From positions 27,198,077 to 27,262,076 of the forward strand of contig NC_068973.1 in assembly GCF_016808095.1 (NCBI RefSeq): 64,000 nucleotides of DNA, written 5' to 3'. Below, in pieces: positions 58,389-64,000 of the stretch. This DNA comes from Vigna angularis. Taxonomy: Eukaryota > Streptophyta > Magnoliopsida > Fabales > Fabaceae. The notes beneath the pieces were generated by a model. It was given only the letters and a program-made list of their open reading frames with translations, did not search any database and was not told the DNA's origin. The first letter of the stretch is position 1. Each line of letters begins with the position of its first letter. The translations under genes were made by a program, and so were the position numbers.

Positions 58389-59544
58389 CCACCAACATAC
58401 TTTTTAAGAGTCTATAAAAGAACGAAGTGTATTCATCATATTTTTAGTAAAACTTATATATGAATATATTTAATGATAAGTAAGTGAAGAGATATAGAAA
58501 AACAATATTTATTAAATATATATTTAAAAAAGATTATATTTGGTTTCAATATCAAAATAAACAAATCTTACACCGATTTGGTTATCATAAACCATTTGCT
58601 ATGTTTGGTAGATACGTTGGCTAAGTTTAGATAAACGTTAAAGGTAGAAGATATAGAGATAATATTATCTTGATTTTTTGGAAAATATGCAAAAAAAAAA
58701 AGTGAGTTTTTGGACTAAAGCATTGCTATCTTCTCACGTTCAACACATCCACTAATAGCGAATGTGTTTGTTACCAAATGTGAAACCTTGATAAAGTTCT
58801 TCGTTTTTAACCTACAAACAATACGCATTTTATGCTTTTCATTATTTTCTCCTATGTTTTTTATGTTTCTCACTCATGCATTTTCAATCAAGTACCTTAG
58901 TGATATTTAGGAATGTTTAGTTTAGTTTAGTTTCTTAACTGAGTGACACTCAACACCAATAGATTTCACTAATCCAATCTTATTATCAATTGTTTTATTA
59001 CAAATATAGTAAGTGTGTTAATGATGATAGGTTGACATGTTTATAATTGTACAATAATAACACGACACTTACTTTTGAATGAGGACATTACTTTTGTTAA
59101 ATTCAAAACTTGGACAAAAGCAAGAATTAACTACACCTGAAATAATTTATTTATTACTACTGATTAGCAAAAGCAGAATTATTTACTATTGGGTCAGAGA
59201 GATGCAAAAGCTTCATGAATTGTCTTTTTGTGTGTTTTTTTTTTATTTTGAAGTTTTAATTTTTCGAAATTCATTAACACGAGAATGAGACAGAGCGAAG
59301 AGTAGCACAACACAGAGAGAGAAAGAAAGAAAGAGAGAGAGAGGATGTTGCGTTCCGCGCTCACAACACAAGTCTGAACAGTGTTTCTCCAATCTCGTTT
59401 CTTGAGCCATAACCATCACCAAAACCGATGAACCTCTCGTATTTTCCTGTTTTACCCTTTTCAACCCTCGTATTTTTTTACACTCAAAACGGGTTTTCTC
59501 CCTCCGACTTGTTCGCTTTTTGCACTTTAACATATTATTCACGC
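58389..59544. other. Upstream region of the WD40 gene
   Basis: AT-rich to about 59290, then a GA-rich tract at 59313-59344 (a common plant promoter feature), then mixed sequence. No coding exon recognised; minus-strand frames over 59243-59850 are shadows of the pyrimidine-rich leader. Confidence 0.5.
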
Positions 59545-59545
59545 A

Positions 59546-59554
59546 TATATATAT
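59546..59554 (+). promoter_or_regulatory. Possible TATA box of the WD40 gene
   Basis: tatatatat, followed about 30 bp on by pyrimidine-rich leader-like sequence. Another start site further upstream is possible. Confidence 0.3.
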
Positions 59555-59704
59555 TCCACTTCGTATTTTCGGCTCTGCTCGCACATTCTGCTGCTCCATC
59601 GTCTCATCGCAACACAAAGCAGTACTTGGGTGCTACCATTTCTCTGTCTAAACCCTCTCAACTTCCCAACATACAATCTTATTCTCATCATCAACACACC
59701 CCAT

Positions 59705-60223
59705 GTAAGCATATATTTCGTTATTACTTCCTCCTTCTGTTTCTCCTTGAAAAGTTGTCTCCTTCCAACTATTTTTCTGCCAATTTCTCTTCTCTTTTGA
59801 TTCCCTTGTCTTCGTCGGGTTTTAAATTCTAAGGGTTTTGCAATTTCCACATACCCTTTTTTTGTGGGTTCATTTGTGTTTTCTTTTTCATAAAAAAAGT
59901 TCTCATTTTTTGATTTCTCGAAAGCGGTTTGCGCTTTACATTCCCAGTTGTCGAATGTAATAAGACCAGGTTAAATGGGTGTGGATTGGGATCTATGTTG
60001 GATCTCTCGGTATCTGTTGTTTTATTAAATTATTATCATCTTTGTTGTGTGGTTTAGTGAAATGTTTATTATGGCTAATATTGGTTTCTGTGCTGCTTTT
60101 TTTTTAATGCGTAGTTCATGATCTGGGTGGCTTCGTCTGGAGAGAGAAAAAAATTGGATTTTGACAAATTCCTTGGGTATAAAATGTTGCTTCTTTGAGG
60201 GGGGTCTCATGGGTTGAATTCAG
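59705..60223 (+). other. Possible 5'-leader intron of the WD40 gene
   Basis: A donor-like CAT|GTAAGCAT at 59705 and an acceptor-like TTGAATTCAG ending at 60223, six bases before the ATG at 60230. The stretch between is T-rich with no long frame, as in plant leader introns. Not proven from sequence alone. Confidence 0.4.
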
Positions 60224-60229
60224 AGAATC

Positions 60230-63200
60230 ATGGGTAGCTTCAGCGAAGACGATGAATGTCGGTTTTTCGATGCTCAAGAGGATGTTTTGTCTATAGCGGA
60301 TGATGAAGGGGTATCCAATGCTTTCGATTATGGATTGTGGATTCGGAGTCCAAGGAGTGTTAGAGAGCGTAAGGGCAGGTTTATGAAGAGTATGGGACTG
60401 AGTAGCATGGATTTGACTGCCCTAGGAACTGAAAATTCAGTAGATGTGGGTAGTGTTCTGTGTGAAGAGGGAAATGATAGAGTTGAATTTACTAGTGGGG
60501 CTGTGACCCGAAATTGTGTTGTGGAAGAAGAATTCTGTTCAAGCCGGACATCAATGTCTTGTTTGCATAGGGAGGATTCTTCAGAGGAGCTTGGTTTAGT
60601 GGATAACTCGCCGTGTGGAAATGAGAATTTGGAGGGTAATGTGGATCAAGAGGGGCTGGAGAGTAGGGAGATGAGTGATGGAAGAGATCTGGATTCAGAT
60701 CGATTGGTGGTTATGGCAGAGCCTAAGGATTCAGGGAATGGCTTTAGGGAAACGGATGCCAATGCTTCTGTTCGGAGGACAAAGGGTTGGTTCAGGAAGT
60801 TGCGGTCAATATCATGCATGGTTAATAGTCATGGGGAAGGTGATTTTGGAAGAGGAGAAGGCCTCGATGAAATGCCAGGGTGTAGGCTTCCGAAAGTTAA
60901 GGTCCGTCAGTCAAAGAAGCCAATGAAGGAACTTTCAGCTCTTTACATGAGGCAAGATATCAAAGCTCATGAAGGTTCAATTTTGACCATGAAGTTCAGT
61001 CCTGATGGGCAGTATCTTGCTAGTGGTGGTGAAGATGGGGTTGTGCGCTTGTGGCAAGTGGTTGAGGAGGATAGATGTAATGAAGTTGATATTCCAGAAA
61101 TTGATCCATCTTGCATTTATTTCACTGTGAATAATCTCTCTGAATTGACACCACTATTTATTGATAAAGAAAAGATAAGCAAACTGAAGAACCTGAAAAA
61201 AACATCAGATTCTGCTTGTGTAGTTTTTCCTCCTAAGATCTTCCGGTTGTTGGAGAAACCATTGCGTGAATTTCATGGGCATAGAGGTGAAGTTTTGGAT
61301 CTCTCTTGGTCAAACAATAATGTGAGTGAATGACATTTATTCTGTTTTTTTTTTTTAATAAACTAAGCACCATACACTTGGGTGAGATAAAAGTTTGGAG
61401 AATTGATTCGGTTTTTCATCTTCTTGAATGCAGTATCTTCTGTCATCTTCAGTTGACAAAACTGTCCGACTATGGCAAGTGAATAATGACCGTTGCTTGA
61501 AGGTTTTCTCACACAGTAATTATGGTGTGCCTTTGCTGCATTCTTATTTTTTTTTCAGGCTTCTTGAGCCGTCATCCTAACTTTTTTCATCTTCATAAAT
61601 TATCTCACACTTTGTTTGTGTTTGATACATTGTAGTGACGTGCATACAATTCAATCCTGTGGATGATAACTATTTCATTAGTGGATCTATAGATGGAAAA
61701 GTGCGCATCTGGGCAATTTCTGATTGTCACGTTGTTGATTGGATTAGTATCAAAGATATAGTGACTGCAGTATGCTATCGGCCTGATGGGCAGGTAACAT
61801 TTACTTCAAAACAATTTCAATTTTGTAGAAACATAGACAAAATTGGAAATGATCTTAAGATGAAGATATTCTTTATACAGGGAGGGATCATTGGCTCCTT
61901 GGCTGGCAATTGTCGATTTTACAATGTATCAGGTATCTTCTTTTTCACATATATCTTAATATTTTATTTTCCCTGGTTAAACCAGTAAGGTGTCATTTGG
62001 TAGATTCCCTTATGATTGTAAAGAAGTTTATGTTGAAATTGTGCTAAACTTGATACTATAAATGCTTCCTGTCTATTTATTTCTTAATGTTTGATTTATT
62101 GTTACTGCTGTGTCAAGATTCTGTATGCCTTGAAATGCCAATCAAGTTATGGTTGGCATGTTACGAATTTCATTGCTTATATTACAATTACAACCATATG
62201 GACTGGAATTTGGCCTTTAACTCTTCTGATTTTCATTTTTGCTTGATCCAGAGAATCGCTTGCAGTTAGATTCCCAACTATGCTTAATTGGTAAAAAGAA
62301 GCTTCTTGGCAGAGGGATTACTGGGTTTCGGGTATTTTCCTTTCCGTCTTTTGTTTATTGTACTGGGTCATATTTTACTTTTTCTCATGAATGTTTGGTT
62401 TTCTATATAAGCTTACTTTTTGTGTTGTAAACTGATTATCTATTATTTATTTCAGTTTCTTCCACAAGACTCTAACAAAGTTATGGTCTCCTGTGCTGAT
62501 TCACAAGTCAGAATCCTTGACGGCCTTAATGTGATTGGCAAGTACAAAAGTATGGCCTTTTGTCTCAACTCCTATATTTATTGACAATTTTTTCAATCTG
62601 CTGCAGATTTGTGCAACTGTTTTTCTTTTAGTTCCTAAAAACTTAATTCGTATTAATTTGAATTTTATTTCATTTTATATTCTGTTACTAAGATTCTTTT
62701 GTATTTTTGTTCCAGGCCTTAGCACAGGGAGCCCAATATGTGCATCGTTTACTTCTGATGGGAAACATATTCTATCAGCATGTGAGGACTCTAACGTATA
62801 CCTATGGAATGTTAGTGAGGAAGAGTCTTCTAATCCTGTGAAAGCTAAGAAGATTACATCTTGTGAGCGGTTTTGCTCAAATGCATCTGTAGCAGTACCT
62901 TGGCATGGTTTGAAATCTAAAAATATTGAAAATAAACATCAGTTGAACTTGTTGGATAAAGGATCATCTCAAGTTATTCAACTTAATCCACCTGCTTCCT
63001 TCTCTCTGAGCCAAGAGTTTGTTTTGGAGTCTTTTTCGAAGGGGTCTGCAACTTGGCCCGAGGAGAAGCTTCCTGTTTCAAGCTCAAAGGTGAAAACATC
63101 ACTGATTCACCAATCCGAATACAATTTCTTGAAGTCTTCTTGCAAGAGTACCTCATCTGCTCATGCGTGGGGTATGGTCATTGTCACTGCTGGCTGGGAT

Positions 63201-63248
63201 GGCAGGATAAAAGCATTCCACAATTATGGGCTACCTATACCCGTTTGA
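60230..63248 (+). CDS. WD40-repeat protein (WDR44/YMR102C-like), 7 coding exons, 699 aa
   Basis: Coding exons with GT-AG introns and continuous phase: 60230-61321, 61434-61524, 61636-61793, 61881-61932, 62252-62331, 62456-62549 and 62716-63248. They sum to 2100 nt, 699 residues plus TGA. The start [20 protein letters not shown] and then [20 protein letters not shown] match the plant-specific N-terminus of transducin/WD40 proteins annotated as WD repeat 44-like. Residues 1-239 are acidic and Ser-rich, probably disordered. WD repeats: about 240-275 ([10 protein letters not shown]), 348-378 ([11 protein letters not shown]), 386-421 ([10 protein letters not shown]), 429-463 (degenerate), 480-515 ([10 protein letters not shown]), 527-555 ([12 protein letters not shown]) and 672-695 ([11 protein letters not shown]). 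The blades form a propeller scaffold for protein contacts; the substrate or partner is not known from sequence. All reading frames are intact, with usual codons. Long introns 4, 5 and 6 explain the spurious short frames at 61900-62430. Confidence 0.95.
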
Positions 63249-64000
63249 AAATGAAGTGACTTTTCCTATGTTGGAAAGTAGAATCAAGATTCATTCATAT
63301 TCCTTTCCTTGGACATATTGTACTTGGAAAAATCCATGCAGCTCAGAGATTTTATGAACGATGTTAAATTTGGCAGTATCGAGGTTGAGGTAAAAACCTT
63401 TAGCAGTAATTGCAGTTCCAATGAGTTGTGAACATGGGCTTGTGGAGGGTCCCCTATAAGATTTCAGAGGATTCATATTGCTCATTGTTTCATGACAAGC
63501 TGTGGCACTATTGTGGTTGTAATGGCCAAGTTTTAGCTTGTCCTGGCACCCAGGGTTAATTTGCGTTTTGCGACCAAGAATCTGCTGACCCCTAAAAGAG
63601 ATGCAAAGTCATGTGTTGGAAGTTGGGAGGGGGCCTATGAGATATTATTTTGATATATTGTGGGGCTATTATTTTGCCAAAATGAGAGGAGGAGATTGAA
63701 GAGGTAGTGGCTCAAGCTCTCACTATGATAAAAATGCTGCTGGGGTGTTGATGATTTTACTATTGGTAAGACTAACTAAATGAATCTCTTTGTCTGCCAA
63801 TTTTGCCGTCCATCTCATGGTAGGGCCTCATGTGCCTGAGGATGATACTTTCAAGTGTGGTGAGAATGTGTGTGGCGGTCATTTCTGTTCGAATAGCTGC
63901 TTTTGGCTGCCTGTTGCTGCAATCACACAAACAGTACGAACAACCAATCCAGTTGCTTTCTGTTTTGTGGCTTCAGCTCTACTTGACTGTCAGAGTCTTT
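63249..64000 (+). other. 3' flank / probable 3' UTR of the WD40 gene
   Basis: Base composition stays near that of the gene for the whole 750 bp, unlike the AT-rich intergenic DNA. That suggests a long or spliced 3' UTR, or another transcript. No coding exon was recognised; the frame at 63291-63485 (-) has no domain. The window ends here. Confidence 0.45.

Noticed and set aside
61900..62430. Short frames inside the WD40 gene (61635-61988, 62087-62269, 62239-62430)
   Set aside because: They extend exons into introns; the spliced model keeps phase throughout and restores WD motifs.

Overview
This window is plant nuclear DNA, most likely from a papilionoid legume (the repeats look like those of Phaseoleae such as Vigna or Phaseolus). 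Four things point there: an intron-split WD40 gene, plant tRNA-Trp(CCA) genes, very AT-rich intergenic DNA, and dense LTR retrotransposon, CACTA, MULE and hAT-type repeats. The species call is inference from repeat style, not from a database match. There is one convincing intact protein gene, a seven-coding-exon WD40-repeat protein of 699 residues at 60230-63248 (+). There are also two identical tRNA-Trp genes facing each other at 25908-25979 (+) and 33541-33612 (-). Almost all other short reading frames are chance or transposon debris.

Layout. 1-5.5 kb: an LTR-like fragment and a non-autonomous CACTA element (2288-3857). 6.1-9.3 kb: a 2.46-kb LTR (6134-8596), its primer-binding site and a truncated Ty3/gypsy gag with two stop codons. 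9.3-11.4 kb: a Pack-MULE-like element with ~220-bp inverted terminal repeats, carrying the 5' part of a receptor-like kinase gene. 12.8-19.5 kb: a degenerate tandem repeat split by three solo LTRs (13136-14335, 14525-15959, 16100-16979), followed by a fourth (17151-19508, minus). Each of the four has a perfect 5-bp target-site duplication. 19.8-21.7 kb: an hAT-like MITE, then a CACTA element holding a broken NDR1/HIN1-like (LEA-2) gene fragment. 26-30 kb: tRNA-Trp, a MITE, an LTR fragment, two tandem repeats and a decayed copia RT/RNase H. 30.6-54.5 kb: three copies of one small CACTA family (30609-31867, 44431-45387, 53028-54457) and another CACTA with a ~116-bp tandem repeat (47377-48801). 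The same stretch has a gag-only gypsy element with both LTRs (38825-41876), an internally deleted copia element with both LTRs (49073-51345, minus) and a PPR gene fragment. 54.5-59.5 kb: AT-rich DNA with a probable hAT derivative. 59.5-64 kb: the WD40 gene.

The window is best read as a transposon graveyard next to one conserved gene. Two unrelated DNA transposons have each captured a different host gene fragment. A tandem repeat has taken serial LTR insertions that later recombined to solo LTRs. I found no CRISPR, operon, rRNA or viral locus, and no evidence of a new functional gene system.
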